NCBI RefSeq assembly: GCF_004802635.2 | Contig: NZ_CP046052.1 | Coordinates: forward strand, 3,387,501-3,451,500 | Direction of reading: 5' to 3' | DNA from: Methylocystis heyeri | Lineage (GTDB): Bacteria; Pseudomonadota; Alphaproteobacteria; Rhizobiales; Beijerinckiaceae | Length of the DNA: 64,000 nt | Program-made: the position numbers and the translations under genes | In this document: one piece after another, positions 42,801 to 52,368 of the stretch | Numbering within the stretch: position 1 is the stretch's first letter | Layout: the number at the start of each line of letters is the position of its first letter | Notes under the pieces: model-generated | Database searches by the model: none | Told to the model about the DNA's origin: nothing | Seen by the model: only the letters and a program-made list of their open reading frames with translations

Positions 42801-43997
42801 TTCCGCGAAAGGCGCGGGGAAGTTTCCCAATTGATAGCCGCCGGGGCCGATGTCCCAGGGCTCGGCGACGAGCTTCAGCTCGCGCAGGACCGGGTCCTGC
42901 GCAATGGCCGTCAGCAATGGGGCTTGGCCGTCGAACCCTTCCGGCCGCCGTGCCAGAGTCGTCGCGAGATCAAACCGGAATCCGTCCACCCCACCCAATT
43001 CCGCCCAGGCCCGCAGCGCGTCGAGCGCATAGCGCACCACAGGCGCCCGGTCGAAGCCTAAAATATTGCCGCAACCGGAGTCGTTCACGTAAAGCCGAGG
43101 CGAATCGGGACGCAGGCGATAATAGCCTGCGTTGTCGAGCCCGCGCAGCGACAGCGTCGGGCCGAGTTCGTCGCCTTCGCCGGTGTGATTGAAGACCACG
43201 TCGACAATGACTTCGAGGCCGCGGCGATGAAGTTGCGCCACGCTCTCTCTCACCTCGTCCCAGCCGCCGGGCGCAAGGCGTGGATCGGGCGCCAGCATCG
43301 CGACCGGATTATAACCCCAGTAATTGGAAAGGCCGAGGCGCGCGAGATGGCGCTCGTCGATATAGGCCGCGCAGGGCATGATCTCCACGGCGGTGACGCC
43401 GAGGCCGAGAAGATGTTCGAGCGCCGCCTCATGGGCGAGGCCTTTGAAAGTCCCGCGGATATCGACGGGGATGTCGGGATGCGTCTTGGTGAAACCTCTG
43501 ACATGCAGCTCATAGAGGATCAGATCTTCGAAGGCGCGGCGCGGGCGCAAGGAAAGATCGGCGCGGACGGGTCTCGCCGCGACGCATTTCGGCATCAAGG
43601 CGGCGCTGTCTTCCGCGCTGAAAGACAAATCTCGCGCCGGATCGCCCTCGCAATATCCGAACATCGAGGGATGAAGTCTGAACGGCCGATCCAGCGCAAG
43701 CGCATAGGGGTCTATCAGCAATTTTGAGGCGTTGAAACGATGTCCCTCATGCGGGTCGAAGGGGCCCTGCGCGCGCAGGCCATAGCGGGCGCCTTCCCTC
43801 AGGCCGCCGATATGGGCATGGAAGACGTCGCCGGTGCGATAACACAGCCCGATGCGTTCGATTTCATGTTCACCGGCCTCGTCGAACAGGCATAGCTCGA
43901 TCGCCTCGGCGCTCGCGGAATAGACCGCGACATTGGCGCCCTCCGGCGTGAGGGCGAGACCCAAAGGCTCGGGCGCGCCTTCGCAGATCGACCTCAT
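39837..43997 (-). CDS. glgX-malQ: Fused glycogen debranching enzyme (GlgX) and 4-alpha-glucanotransferase (MalQ)
   Basis: A single 1386-residue frame joins two enzymes. Residues 1-690 are GlgX/isoamylase: a CBM48 domain (8-130), then the GH13 barrel with Asp343 (GFRFDLATTLA), Glu379 (LVAEPWDIGPGG) and Asp450 (VAHDGFTL). Residues of about 700-1386 are a GH77 amylomaltase with Asp near 1150 (LRIDHAMGLARLF), Glu near 1200 (VVGEDLGTLPWG) and Asp near 1249 (STHDLPTLRGWW). Both active sites look intact. GlgX removes branches trimmed by GlgP and MalQ rebuilds the short maltodextrins, so fusion could channel them. One base separates it from glgA. Confidence 0.95.
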   Translation of the reverse strand: MRSICEGAPEPLGLALTPEGANVAVYSASAEAIELCLFDEAGEHEIERIGLCYRTGDVFHAHIGGLREGARYGLRAQGPFDPHEGHRFNASKLLIDPYALALDRPFRLHPSMFGYCEGDPARDLSFSAEDSAALMPKCVAARPVRADLSLRPRRAFEDLILYELHVRGFTKTHPDIPVDIRGTFKGLAHEAALEHLLGLGVTAVEIMPCAAYIDERHLARLGLSNYWGYNPVAMLAPDPRLAPGGWDEVRESVAQLHRRGLEVIVDVVFNHTGEGDELGPTLSLRGLDNAGYYRLRPDSPRLYVNDSGCGNILGFDRAPVVRYALDALRAWAELGGVDGFRFDLATTLARRPEGFDGQAPLLTAIAQDPVLRELKLVAEPWDIGPGGYQLGNFPAPFAEWNDRFRDCARRFWRGDAVGVGELATRVSGSRDFFENRRRPSRSVNYIVAHDGFTLRDLVSYSAKRNHANGEENRDGGDENFSWNHGIEGETDDPAVVAARARDERNLLATLLFARGAPMIAMGAEMGKSQSGNNNAYAQDNETAWLDWARADRDLIAFVSQLIALRKSSPAIGRDRFLTGLSCDETLLPDVEWRRPNGRPMQEEDWRDPQGETLVASLYDAPSQSRRLIVWRRGAEETTVALPAPREGYEWRIASATAEPVLREGVVIVPARSVTALKEEASPEKPLWPAVTPDELLRKLAQAAGVAPAWRDVEGAEREVPGATTLSLLAALGLPASNLGEARDSLARLSERDDRRALPQSVVFREDETIWLRVPRVARDLRLDLSVTLERGERRRVELSPGDLESLQWRGVDGRTFEGFRARLPRLPLGRHVVSLEGAECLLTVAPRRCHTPSPGARKFGIAAQLYAVRREGDQGVGDFTTLSQLARLSAGGGAAMVALNPLHALFAQDRERASPYYPSDRLFLDPLYLDVSRLSPAFDPETPGLEALREAPLVDYPGVYDLKQKAFHASFSAFADFERRRPEAEPAKAFAHFVEAGGGALLRFACFEAISEERGGEDWRRWPQPLRDGEPRELREYAGGRASRVRYHQYLQWLCDGQLAQAAAEGRNAGLSFGFCRDLAVGAAPDGCESWRNAGQLLKGFSIGAPPDPFSREGQIWGLPPYDPLQWKADGCAAFTALARANMKHAGALRIDHAMGLARLFLVPEGAKALEGAYLSYPLEDLLGQLALESSRAECLVVGEDLGTLPWGFRDRLNEAGALSYRVLWFEREGDAFKPPAHYAEQAMACVSTHDLPTLRGWWEGRDIEEKSALDLLGQEEAGRELAGRRTDRRRLLAALAREGLAVAGDEDAPFGAELAAAAHAYAARAPSWLAMAQLDDLAGEAAAINLPGTDRERPNWRRKLTAYLPSLFTNRIAACVLAGLRRNVD

Positions 43998-43998
43998 C

Positions 43999-45465
43999 TC
44001 AGACTCCGCAGCGCTGACGGATCAGCTCGCGATAAAGCTCGGCGTAGCGCCGCGCAGGCTCGCGCCAGGAGACGTCGGTCTTCATGCCGTTGCTTTGCAG
44101 CCGGCGCCACCGCGCCTTGTCGGCGAAGACATTGCGGGCCCGGCGCAAGGCCGCAATCATGGCGTCGACCGTTACGGGCGAAAACTGGAAGCCTGTGGCG
44201 ACGCCCGCCTCCAAAGCCATTTCATTGGCGTCGATGATCGTGTCCTGCAGCCCGCCGACCCGCGCCACCACCGGAACCGCGCCATAGCGCAGCGCATAGA
44301 GCTGGGTCAGGCCGCAGGGCTCGAAGCGCGAGGGAACGAGAAAAACATCGGCGCCGGCCTGAACGAGATGCGAGGCGTTTTCGTCATAGCCGATCTTGAC
44401 GCCGATCTTGCCGGGATAATTTCGCGCCGCTTCGAGAAAGTCGCTCTCCAGCGCTTTGTCTCCGGCGCCGAGCAAGGCGATCTGAACGCCGGACCGCATG
44501 ATTTCCGGCAATGCTTCGAGCAGAAGATCTAGGCCCTTCTGCCAGGAAAGCCGGCTGACGACGCCGATCAAAAAAGCCTGCGCGTCCGGCTCCAGATCGA
44601 AAGCCTGCTGCAGCGCCGATTTGTTCTTCGACCTTTGACTAAGAGACGCCTGATTGTAATGGACCGGAATGCGCGCGTCCGTGAAAGGATCCCAGGTCTT
44701 GGCGTCGACGCCGTTCAGGATGCCGACGACATGCGCGGCTCTGGCGCGCAGAAGCCCCTCCAGCCCCATGCCGAATTCGCTCGTCATGATTTCCGCGGCA
44801 TAGGCTGGCGAAACGGTCGTGATGCGATCGGCGAATTGCAGGCCGGCCTTGAGGAAGCCGACGCCGCCGTAAAATTCGACGCCGTGGATCGAAAAGGACT
44901 CCGGCGGCAGGCCGATGTCGCCCAGAATGTTTTTTTCGAACTTGCCCTGAAAGGCGAGGTTGTGAATCGTCAGCACGGTCGGCGGCCGGCGCGCGCCGAT
45001 TTCGGCGTAATGGAGATAGGCGGGAACGAGAGCCGCCTGCCAGTCATGCGCATGCAGGATATCGGGCGCATAATCCGGCAACAGGCCTTGCGCGATCATG
45101 CAGGCGAGACGCGCCAGGGCGGCGAAGCGCAAGTGGTTGTCGGGATAGTCGGCCCCATGAAAATCGCCATAGGGGCCGCCTTCGCGCACATAAAGATGCG
45201 GAGCCTCGAGAACGAAAAGATCGAGCCCGTCGCAGCTTGCGGCCAGCAGCCGGGCCGGCCCGCCGAAATAATGGCCGAGATCGCAGATCGGTCGCGCCTC
45301 CGGCAAGGCCGCGAGGACGACCGGATAGCCCGGAACAAGAGTCGTCGTGTCGACGCCCTCGGCGGCAAGCGCCACGGGCAAGGCGGCGGCGACGTCGGCG
45401 AGGCCGCCGGTCTTGATCAGGGGAGCTATCTCGGAGGCTACCGCGAGCGAGGAGATCCGGCTCAT
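43999..45465 (-). CDS. glgA: Glycogen synthase (ADP-glucose)
   Basis: This GT5 enzyme extends glycogen from ADP-glucose. The 488-residue product begins with the substrate loop KTGGLADV at residue 18. It also has the [10 protein letters not shown] and [11 protein letters not shown] motifs of the N-lobe, then [32 protein letters not shown] and GVATGFQF of the C-lobe. The ATG at 45465 overlaps the glgC stop (ATGA); the longer frame to 45504 lies inside glgC. It is followed one base later by the glgX-malQ fusion. Confidence 0.96.
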   Translation of the reverse strand: MSRISSLAVASEIAPLIKTGGLADVAAALPVALAAEGVDTTTLVPGYPVVLAALPEARPICDLGHYFGGPARLLAASCDGLDLFVLEAPHLYVREGGPYGDFHGADYPDNHLRFAALARLACMIAQGLLPDYAPDILHAHDWQAALVPAYLHYAEIGARRPPTVLTIHNLAFQGKFEKNILGDIGLPPESFSIHGVEFYGGVGFLKAGLQFADRITTVSPAYAAEIMTSEFGMGLEGLLRARAAHVVGILNGVDAKTWDPFTDARIPVHYNQASLSQRSKNKSALQQAFDLEPDAQAFLIGVVSRLSWQKGLDLLLEALPEIMRSGVQIALLGAGDKALESDFLEAARNYPGKIGVKIGYDENASHLVQAGADVFLVPSRFEPCGLTQLYALRYGAVPVVARVGGLQDTIIDANEMALEAGVATGFQFSPVTVDAMIAALRRARNVFADKARWRRLQSNGMKTDVSWREPARRYAELYRELIRQRCGV

Positions 45466-46724
45466 TGTTCGAGCCGGTCGATCATGGGCTGGGTGATCAG
45501 ACAAACCCCCTGCTCCGAGCGCCGGAATCTTCGCGCGTCGAGTTCCGGGTCTTCGCCGACGACGAGCCCTTTGGGGATCTGCACGCCGCGATCCACGACC
45601 ACATTGGCGAGGCGCGCCGAACGCCCCACATCGACATAGGGAAGGATGACCGCATTCTCGACGCTGGCGTAGGAGTTGACGCGAACGCCGGTGAACAGCA
45701 GCGTGCGGCGCAAGGTGGCGCCCGAAACAATGCAGCCGCCCGAAACCAGCGATGAAAGCGCCTGTCCGCGCCGCCCGACTTCGTCATGCACGAATTTGGC
45801 GGGCGGCGTGATTTCGCCATAGGTCCAGATCGGCCAGTTGCGGTCATAGAGATCGAGCTGCGGCGTGAAATCGGTGAGGTCGATATTTGCCGCCCAATAG
45901 GCGTCGACGGTTCCGACATCCCGCCAATAGGATTCCTGCTCATTGGCCGAACGCACGCAGGAGCGCGAGAAATGATGCGCGACGGCGCGCCCGTGCTTGA
46001 CTATGTAGGGAACGATGTCGCGGCCGAAGTCATGGGCGGAATTGTGGTCTTCGGCGTCGCGGCGCAGCTGGTCGTAGAGAAACTTCGCCTCGAACACATA
46101 AATGCCCATGCTGCAGAGCGCCTTGTCGGGGCGCCCCGGCATCGCCGGCGGATCCTTGGGCTTCTCGACAAAGGCGTGGATCATGTTGCGTTCGTCGACC
46201 GCCATCACGCCGAAACCGGAGGCCTCGGCGCGCGGAACCTCGAGGCAGCCGATCGTGACGTCGGCGTTCTGGTCGACGTGCTGCTGCAGCATCAGCTCAT
46301 AATCCATTTTGTAGATATGGTCGCCCGCCAGCAGCACGATGTATTTTGGGTCGTAGCTCTCGATGATGTCGATGTTCTGATAGACGGCGTCGGCCGTGCC
46401 GAGATACCAGTGATCCTCGGAGACGCGCTGGCTGGCCGGCAGTATGTCGAAGCTCTCGTTGCGCTCGGTGCGAAAGAAGCTCCAGCCCCGCTGCAAATGC
46501 CGGATCAGGCTGTGGGCCTTATATTGCGTCGCCACCGCAATGCGCCTGATGCCCGAGTTGAGGGCGTTCGACAAGGCAAAATCGATGATGCGCGACTTGC
46601 CGCCGAAATAGACCGCGGGCTTGGCGCGGCGATCGGTCAGCTCCATGAGCCGAGAACCGCGCCCGCCCGCGAGCACATAGGCCATGGCGTAACGAGCAAG
46701 AGGAGCGTTAGGAGAGGTGTTCAT
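45462..46724 (-). CDS. glgC: Glucose-1-phosphate adenylyltransferase
   Basis: GlgC makes ADP-glucose and is the control point of bacterial glycogen synthesis. The 420-residue product has the nucleotide loop [23 protein letters not shown], the activator-region sequence [19 protein letters not shown], the GTADAVYQN motif, HIYKMDY and a C-terminal left-handed beta helix ([27 protein letters not shown]). ATG 46724 is preferred over GTG 46733, which lies three codons upstream. It overlaps glgA by 4 nt and follows glgB by 23 bases. Confidence 0.97.
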   Translation of the reverse strand: MNTSPNAPLARYAMAYVLAGGRGSRLMELTDRRAKPAVYFGGKSRIIDFALSNALNSGIRRIAVATQYKAHSLIRHLQRGWSFFRTERNESFDILPASQRVSEDHWYLGTADAVYQNIDIIESYDPKYIVLLAGDHIYKMDYELMLQQHVDQNADVTIGCLEVPRAEASGFGVMAVDERNMIHAFVEKPKDPPAMPGRPDKALCSMGIYVFEAKFLYDQLRRDAEDHNSAHDFGRDIVPYIVKHGRAVAHHFSRSCVRSANEQESYWRDVGTVDAYWAANIDLTDFTPQLDLYDRNWPIWTYGEITPPAKFVHDEVGRRGQALSSLVSGGCIVSGATLRRTLLFTGVRVNSYASVENAVILPYVDVGRSARLANVVVDRGVQIPKGLVVGEDPELDARRFRRSEQGVCLITQPMIDRLEQ

Positions 46725-46747
46725 CGGACCCACCCGCGATTCGATAT

Positions 46748-49000
46748 TTATTCTAGCTCATCCGGAATGAATTCGAAGAAGAGAGTGGCGAGCGGCGGCA
46801 GAACAATCGGCGCCGAAGCGGGAAAAGCTCCAAGCGCCTCATGGGCGGCGCGAACCTCGCCGAGATTGCCTCGTCCCGAGCCGCCATATTCCAGCGCGTC
46901 CGAATTGATCGTCTCGCGCCAGCGCCCGGCATGAGGCAAGCCCAGGATGTAATTCTCCCGCGGCACGGGAGTGAAATTCGCCGCCACCACGATCGGCCTC
47001 ATCCGGTCCTCGCCGTAGCGGACGAAAGCGAAGACCGAATTGTCCCGATCCTCGACGACGATCCATTGAAAGCCTTCGCTTTCGCAATCGCGCGCATGAA
47101 GCGCTTCGCAATGGCCATAGGCGCGGTTGAGGTCGCGGATGAATTTCTGCAGCCCCTGGTGAGGCGCATATTCGAGCAGCCCCCATTCGAGGCTTTGATC
47201 GAATTTCCATTCGCTGGTCTGGCCGAATTCCTGCCCCATGAACAGCAGCTTCTTTCCCGGCTGCCCCCACATGAAGCCATAATAGGCGCGCGCATTGGCG
47301 AATCTGCGCCATTCGTCGCCGGGCATTTTTGCTACGATGGAGCCTTTTCCGTGCACCACTTCGTCATGCGACAGGGGAAGGACGAAATTTTCCGAAAACG
47401 CATAGAGCAGGCCGAAAGTCAGCTTGTCGTGACGCCATTTGCGATGAACCGGATCAGTCGCCATGTAGGCGAGCGTATCGTTCATCCATCCCATGTTCCA
47501 TTTGAAGCCGAAACCGAGGCCGCCCGCCGAGGTCGGATGCGAGACTCCCGCCCAGGAGGTGGATTCTTCCGCTATGGTGACGACGCCGGGGAACAGCCCG
47601 TAAACCAGCTCATTGAACCTTTGCAGAAAGCGCACGGCGTCGCGATTGTCGTTGGAGCCGTCGGGATTGGGCGCCCATTCGCCGGCCTTGCGCGAATAAT
47701 CGAGGTAGAGCATCGAGGCCACCGCGTCGACGCGGAGCCCGTCGATATGGAAGCAGTCGAGCCAATAGAGCGCATTGGCGATCAGGAAATTGGCCACTTC
47801 GCGGCGGCCGAAATCATAGATCGCCGTGTTCCAATCCGGGTGAAAGCCGCGCCGGGGGTCGGAATGCTCATAGAGCGGCCCTCCGTCGAACATGGCGAGA
47901 CCATGTGCGTCGGTCGGAAAATGCGCGGGCGCCCAATCCAGGATCACGCCCAGCCCCGCTTCATGGGCGCAGTTCACGAAACGCTTGAAGCCGGCGGGAT
48001 CGCCATGGCGGGAGGTCGGCGCGAACAGCCCGATCGGCTGGTAGCCCCAGGAGGCGTCGAGCGGATGTTCGCTGATCGGCAACAACTCGATATGGGTGAA
48101 ACCGAGATCGGCCGCATAAGGAATGAGCTCCGCGGCAAGCTCGTCATAGGTCAAGAAGCGCCCTTCCGGGCCTCGCCGCCAGGAGGGCAGGTGAACCTCG
48201 TAGATCGACATCGGCGCGCGACGCAGGTCTTTGTTGCGTCGCTGGGCGAGAAAGGCGTCGTCGGTCCAGGGGAAAGGCTTGTCGGCGACCACGACCGACG
48301 CCGTGGCCGGTCGCAACTCGGCCGCGCGGCCGAAAGGATCGGCCTTCAAGGGCGCGAGGCCGCCGTCGCGTCCGACGATCTCATATTTGTAACGCGCGCC
48401 CCGAGCCACGCCCGGAATGAAAATCTCCCAGACGCCGCTGTCGATGCGCTTGCGCATCTGACAGACCCTGCCGTCCCAGCGGTTGAAATCGCCGACGACC
48501 GAGACGCGCAGCGCTTCGGGCGCCCAGACGGCGAAGAGTGCGCCGTGCACGCCTTCATGCGTCAGGGTATGCGCGCCGAGCCGCTCATAGAGCTTCTGGT
48601 GCTCCCCTGCGACGAGGAGATGATCGTCGAGCTGCCCCAGCGCCGGGCCGAAGGCGTAAGGATCGCAAAAATCCCAGGCGCCCTGCGCATTTTTGGCGCG
48701 GAGCAGATAAGGGAATCGTTGCGTCGCGCCGGGGATCAGGGCTTCGAAGAAACCGTCGGGATGGACGCGTTCGAGCGCCGCGATCCGATCGCCGCCGGGC
48801 GTCGCCGCCTCCAGCGTCTCGGCGCCGGGCGCGAAAGCCCGGATGACGAAACCGGCTTCGGTTTGGTGAAGCCCGAGAACGGCGAAGGGATCGCCACAGC
48901 GCGCCGATAAGATCGCGTCGATGTCGCTTTGCCTCGCGCGCCAGGCGGCGCCCCGCCGACCATCCGTGGATTGCGATGAAACATGGCCATTTTGGGTCAT
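46748..49000 (-). CDS. glgB: 1,4-alpha-glucan branching enzyme
   Basis: GlgB introduces alpha-1,6 branches. The 750-residue product has the long form: an extra N-terminal domain (about 20-115), CBM48 (about 130-215), the GH13 barrel and a C-terminal beta domain. Catalytic residues lie at about Asp422 ([15 protein letters not shown]), Glu477 (TIAEEST) and Asp546 (LSHDEVVHG). The ATG at 49000 ([10 protein letters not shown]) is chosen over an in-frame TTG at 49012. It is the first gene of the leftward glgB-glgC-glgA-glgX::malQ operon. Confidence 0.96.
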   Translation of the reverse strand: MTQNGHVSSQSTDGRRGAAWRARQSDIDAILSARCGDPFAVLGLHQTEAGFVIRAFAPGAETLEAATPGGDRIAALERVHPDGFFEALIPGATQRFPYLLRAKNAQGAWDFCDPYAFGPALGQLDDHLLVAGEHQKLYERLGAHTLTHEGVHGALFAVWAPEALRVSVVGDFNRWDGRVCQMRKRIDSGVWEIFIPGVARGARYKYEIVGRDGGLAPLKADPFGRAAELRPATASVVVADKPFPWTDDAFLAQRRNKDLRRAPMSIYEVHLPSWRRGPEGRFLTYDELAAELIPYAADLGFTHIELLPISEHPLDASWGYQPIGLFAPTSRHGDPAGFKRFVNCAHEAGLGVILDWAPAHFPTDAHGLAMFDGGPLYEHSDPRRGFHPDWNTAIYDFGRREVANFLIANALYWLDCFHIDGLRVDAVASMLYLDYSRKAGEWAPNPDGSNDNRDAVRFLQRFNELVYGLFPGVVTIAEESTSWAGVSHPTSAGGLGFGFKWNMGWMNDTLAYMATDPVHRKWRHDKLTFGLLYAFSENFVLPLSHDEVVHGKGSIVAKMPGDEWRRFANARAYYGFMWGQPGKKLLFMGQEFGQTSEWKFDQSLEWGLLEYAPHQGLQKFIRDLNRAYGHCEALHARDCESEGFQWIVVEDRDNSVFAFVRYGEDRMRPIVVAANFTPVPRENYILGLPHAGRWRETINSDALEYGGSGRGNLGEVRAAHEALGAFPASAPIVLPPLATLFFEFIPDELE

Positions 49001-49278
49001 GGCGGCTCGCAAGGTTTGCAGTCGACGATCGTTCTCGACCTGAAATAAAGAAAAACCGGCTCCGGCGCCAGAGCGGCTTTCCCGTGCAACCTCCCTATTT
49101 TTCTAAACCAGGGCGGCGCAACGGCGCGTCGCGGCGGCCTTGGGCCGAAAGCGCCCGCGCCCCCACCAAACAATTGCCACCGTTAAGCTGTCTCATAGGG
49201 AAATGCTCGATTCCAATAGACAAGGTCGCGTTGCGTTCCGACCGGTCGCCGAGCCGATTTTGAAGCCGCGCGGGCGCT
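49001..49278. other. glgB upstream region
   Basis: No gene is supported here. The region must contain the leftward glgB promoter, which I could not place with confidence. Confidence 0.5.
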
Positions 49279-49395
49279 AGAGCGCTTTCCGACCGGACGG
49301 AATCGTCTGGTCGATAAGAAATCGCTCCAGATTCAAAAAGCTGGAGCAAAATCTTATCGAAAAAGTCTATCAACTTTTTCGGATTTTGCTCGAGC
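49279..49395. repeat. Dispersed repeat made of consecutive hairpins
   Basis: It begins AGAGCGCTTTCC right after CT, giving the CTAGAG end seen on other repeats in this window. GCTCCAG (49324-49330) pairs with CTGGAGC (49341-49347). CGAAAAAGT (49358-49366) pairs with ACTTTTTCG (49373-49381), and an imperfect GACCGGACG/CGTCTGGTC pair precedes them. It is probably a related intergenic repeat rather than a gene. Confidence 0.6.
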
Positions 49396-49516
49396 GTTCG
49401 CCGCTCATGCCTTGATCAAGAGCCCGTCCCGCGCCTGCTTTTGCAAGCGACGATCGCCTGCGGGACGCTTCCATCGCGCGGCGACGGCCGCGCCGCCAAA
49501 CCAAAAGGATGATCCC

Positions 49517-49783
49517 ATGACGAAACCCCTTGTCGCGTCGGCGCATTCTCGCGCCCAACAAGCGCCGCGGCGACCGCTGAACTCCATTCTCGCCACCGCC
49601 TCGACCGCGCATGATCTCGACAAGTCGCACAGGAAAGCCGCCACGGCGAAAGTCCTGCTGCGGCGAAGCCTCGAAATGCGCCCCATCGCCGCCGCGAGGA
49701 TAAAACGCGAGTCCATCATTCAATTTGTTTTTCGCATCGGCCGCCTCGTCGCCGCGCAGTTCAAGGAACGCGGGCGGATTTAA
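49517..49783 (+). CDS. Small basic protein of unknown function
   Basis: This 88-residue frame has AAAAGGA eight bases before the ATG and a strongly basic composition (many Arg/Lys, predicted high pI). The segment HDLDKSHRKAATAKVLLRRSLEMRPIAAARIKRESIIQFVFRIGRLVAAQF could form amphipathic helices. It lies alone on the rightward strand between the leftward genes glgB and glgP. No family is recognised. The good ribosome-binding site favours a real gene, but its size and isolation leave doubt. Confidence 0.5.
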   Translation: MTKPLVASAHSRAQQAPRRPLNSILATASTAHDLDKSHRKAATAKVLLRRSLEMRPIAAARIKRESIIQFVFRIGRLVAAQFKERGRI

Positions 49784-49806
49784 AAACGCGACGGGATCCT
49801 CGCGCG

Positions 49807-52275
49807 CTACGCGACCGGCGTATTCCAAATCTCTTCCGCATATTCGCGTATGGCGCGATCGGAAGAGAACCAGGCGACGCGCGCGGTGTTGAGTATCGTG
49901 GCGCGGCGCCAGGCCTTCTGGTCGCGCCAGCGCGCGTCCACGGCTTCCTGCGCATCCCAATAGGATTCGAAGTCCTTCGAGATCAGGAAGTGATCGTAAT
50001 AGGTCAGCGCATCGACGAGCTGGGCGTAGCGGTTGCGGTCATCGGGGGAAAAAACGCCCATAGCTACGGCTTGAAGCGCTTCGCCCAGGCGGGGGCTTGC
50101 TTCGATCGCCTCGCGCGCGTCGATGCCCTTGGCGCGGCTGTGCTCGACCTCTGCGGCGGTAAGACCGAAGATGAAGATGTTTTCGTCTCCGACCCGCTCT
50201 TTGATCTCGACATTGGCGCCGTCCAGCGTTCCGATGGTCAGCGCGCCGTTGAGGGCGAATTTCATATTGCCGGTGCCGGAAGCCTCCATGCCGGCGGTCG
50301 AGATCTGCTCGGAAAGATCGGCGGCGGGAATGATCCTCTCCGCGAGGCTGACGTTGTAATTGGGCAGGAACACCACTTTCAGCAGGCCGCGCAGGTCTTC
50401 GTCCGCGTTGACGACCCGCGCTACGTCGTTGGCGAGCTTGATGATCAGCTTGGCCTGATGGTAGCTCGCCGCGGCCTTGCCGGCGAAGATCTTCACGCGC
50501 GGCACGAAAGCGCGCGAAGGCTGCGCCTTGATGTCCTGATACAGCGCAATGGTGTGCAGCACATTCAGAAGCTGGCGCTTGTATTCATGGATGCGCTTGA
50601 TCTGCACGTCGAACAGCGCGTTCGCGTCGACTTTGGCGTCGACGCGCTCGAAGACGAGCCGCGCCAGCCGCTCCTTGTTGGCGCGTTTGGCCGCGGCGAA
50701 GCGCTGCTGGAAATCGGCGTCGTCGGCATATCGCTCGAGCTCGGAAAGATGCGCGGGGTCGTCGAACACTCTTGGACCGATGGTCTGGGCGAGCAGGCCG
50801 GCGAGCGGCGGATTGGCCTCCAGCAGCCAGCGGCGGAAGGTGACGCCGTTGGTCTTGTTCACGATGCGCCGGGGATAGAGCTTGTGATAATCGCGGAACA
50901 CAGTCTCCTTGACCAGCTGCGTGTGCAGCGCGGAGACGCCGTTGATCTTGTGCGAGCCGAGAAAGGCAAGATTGCCCATGCGCACATGACGACCACTGTG
51001 CTCGTCGATCAGCGACACATTGGCGAGAACGCCGGCGTCGTGCACGCCGCTGTCGCGCAGACGATCGAGATGCAGCGCGTTTACGAGATAGATGATCTGC
51101 ATATGGCGGGGCAGCAGCCGCTCCATCAGCGCCACCGGCCAGCTCTCCAACGCCTCTGGAAGCAGAGTGTGGTTGGTGTAGGAGAAGGTCGCCTGGGTGA
51201 TCTCCCAGGCCTCTTTCCATTCGAGGCCGTGAACGTCGACCAGAAGGCGCATGAGCTCGGCGACGCCGATGGCGGGATGGGTGTCGTTGAGCTGGATGGC
51301 GACCTTGCTCGCGAGCTTTCTGATGTCGCCGGTCTGCTTCATGTGACGGCGGATGAGATCCTGCAGCGAAGCCGAGGCGAAGAAATATTCCTGGCGCAGG
51401 CGCAGCTCCTGCCCCGCAGGGGTCGAATCGCTGGGATAGAGCACCTTTGAGATCGACTCCGCCCGCATCTGATCCGCCTGCGCGCCGAGGTAATCGCCGG
51501 CGTTGAAGGCGTCGAGCCGCAGGGGATCGGGAGCCCGCGCCGACCACAGGCGCAGCGTGTTGACATGCTTGCCGCGCCAGCCGACCACGGGCGTGTCATA
51601 GGCGACCGCTTCGACCGTTTCCGCGGGACGCCAGACATGGGCGAGAGCGCCGTCGGCGAGCCGGGCGCCTTCGACATGGCCGCCGAAACAGATGTCGTAG
51701 ACGATCTCCGGGCGCGGAAATTCCCAGGGGTTGCCGAAGGCGAGCCAGTCCTCGGGATATTCGTGCTGCCAGCCGTCCTTGATGGTCTGGCGGAACAGGC
51801 CGTGATCATAGCGAATGCCGTAGCCGACGGCGGCTATCTCCAGCGTCGCCATGCTGTCCATGAAACAGGCGGCGAGGCGCCCCAAGCCGCCGTTTCCGAG
51901 CGCGGCGTCGGGCTCGAGTTCGCGCATGGCGTCGAGGTCGACGCCGAGATCCTTGAGCGCCGCGCGCATGGCTTCGGTCAGGCCGAGATTGGTCAGCCCG
52001 TCGATCAGCAGCCGGCCGACCAGAAATTCGAGCGACAGATAGTAAACCCTGCGCCTGTCCTGCTGATAATTGCGCTTGTTGGAGGCGAGCCAGGGCTCGA
52101 CGATGCGGTCGCGCGTCGCCAGCGACGCCGCGATGAACCAGTCGCGCGGGCTCGCCGACGCCACGTCCTTCCCGACCGTATAGGTGAGCCTGCGCAGCAC
52201 ATCGGCGGAAAGTTCGCGCACCAGCGCGTCGGAAGCGGTCGTCGTGGCGATTGCAGTGGAATGAGGCAGGTCCAT
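49807..52275 (-). CDS. glgP: Glycogen phosphorylase
   Basis: This PLP enzyme releases glucose 1-phosphate from glycogen ends. The 822-residue product has family blocks throughout: LEFLVGRLLIDGLTNLGL, ALGNGGLGRLAACFMDSMATL, AIQLNDTHPAIGVAELMRLLVD, NKTNGVTFRRWLLEANPPLAGL and the PLP-lysine motif EASGTGNMKFALNGALTIGT (Lys near 671). It is transcribed in the same direction as the glgB operon but is separated from it by about 800 bases containing a repeat and a small opposite gene, so it has its own transcript. With GlgX::MalQ it forms the breakdown arm. Confidence 0.98.
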   Translation of the reverse strand: MDLPHSTAIATTTASDALVRELSADVLRRLTYTVGKDVASASPRDWFIAASLATRDRIVEPWLASNKRNYQQDRRRVYYLSLEFLVGRLLIDGLTNLGLTEAMRAALKDLGVDLDAMRELEPDAALGNGGLGRLAACFMDSMATLEIAAVGYGIRYDHGLFRQTIKDGWQHEYPEDWLAFGNPWEFPRPEIVYDICFGGHVEGARLADGALAHVWRPAETVEAVAYDTPVVGWRGKHVNTLRLWSARAPDPLRLDAFNAGDYLGAQADQMRAESISKVLYPSDSTPAGQELRLRQEYFFASASLQDLIRRHMKQTGDIRKLASKVAIQLNDTHPAIGVAELMRLLVDVHGLEWKEAWEITQATFSYTNHTLLPEALESWPVALMERLLPRHMQIIYLVNALHLDRLRDSGVHDAGVLANVSLIDEHSGRHVRMGNLAFLGSHKINGVSALHTQLVKETVFRDYHKLYPRRIVNKTNGVTFRRWLLEANPPLAGLLAQTIGPRVFDDPAHLSELERYADDADFQQRFAAAKRANKERLARLVFERVDAKVDANALFDVQIKRIHEYKRQLLNVLHTIALYQDIKAQPSRAFVPRVKIFAGKAAASYHQAKLIIKLANDVARVVNADEDLRGLLKVVFLPNYNVSLAERIIPAADLSEQISTAGMEASGTGNMKFALNGALTIGTLDGANVEIKERVGDENIFIFGLTAAEVEHSRAKGIDAREAIEASPRLGEALQAVAMGVFSPDDRNRYAQLVDALTYYDHFLISKDFESYWDAQEAVDARWRDQKAWRRATILNTARVAWFSSDRAIREYAEEIWNTPVA

Positions 52276-52368
52276 GATCGGCTCTGGGCGCTTTCTCGTT
52301 TTGAGGATAGGCGATCTATATCCGCGCCGGCGAGAGCGTCGCCAGGCGCCTGTTTCGACGGCTTGCCG

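Noticed and set aside
46841-48910. Rightward open frame of 689 codons opposite glgB
   Set aside because: GlgB is unambiguous on the other strand, and this frame lacks a start signal and any motif.
49095-49373. Leftward open frame beginning MIDFFDKILLQLF
   Set aside because: Its first part is simply the translation of the hairpin repeat at 49279-49395, a common false gene from dispersed repeats.
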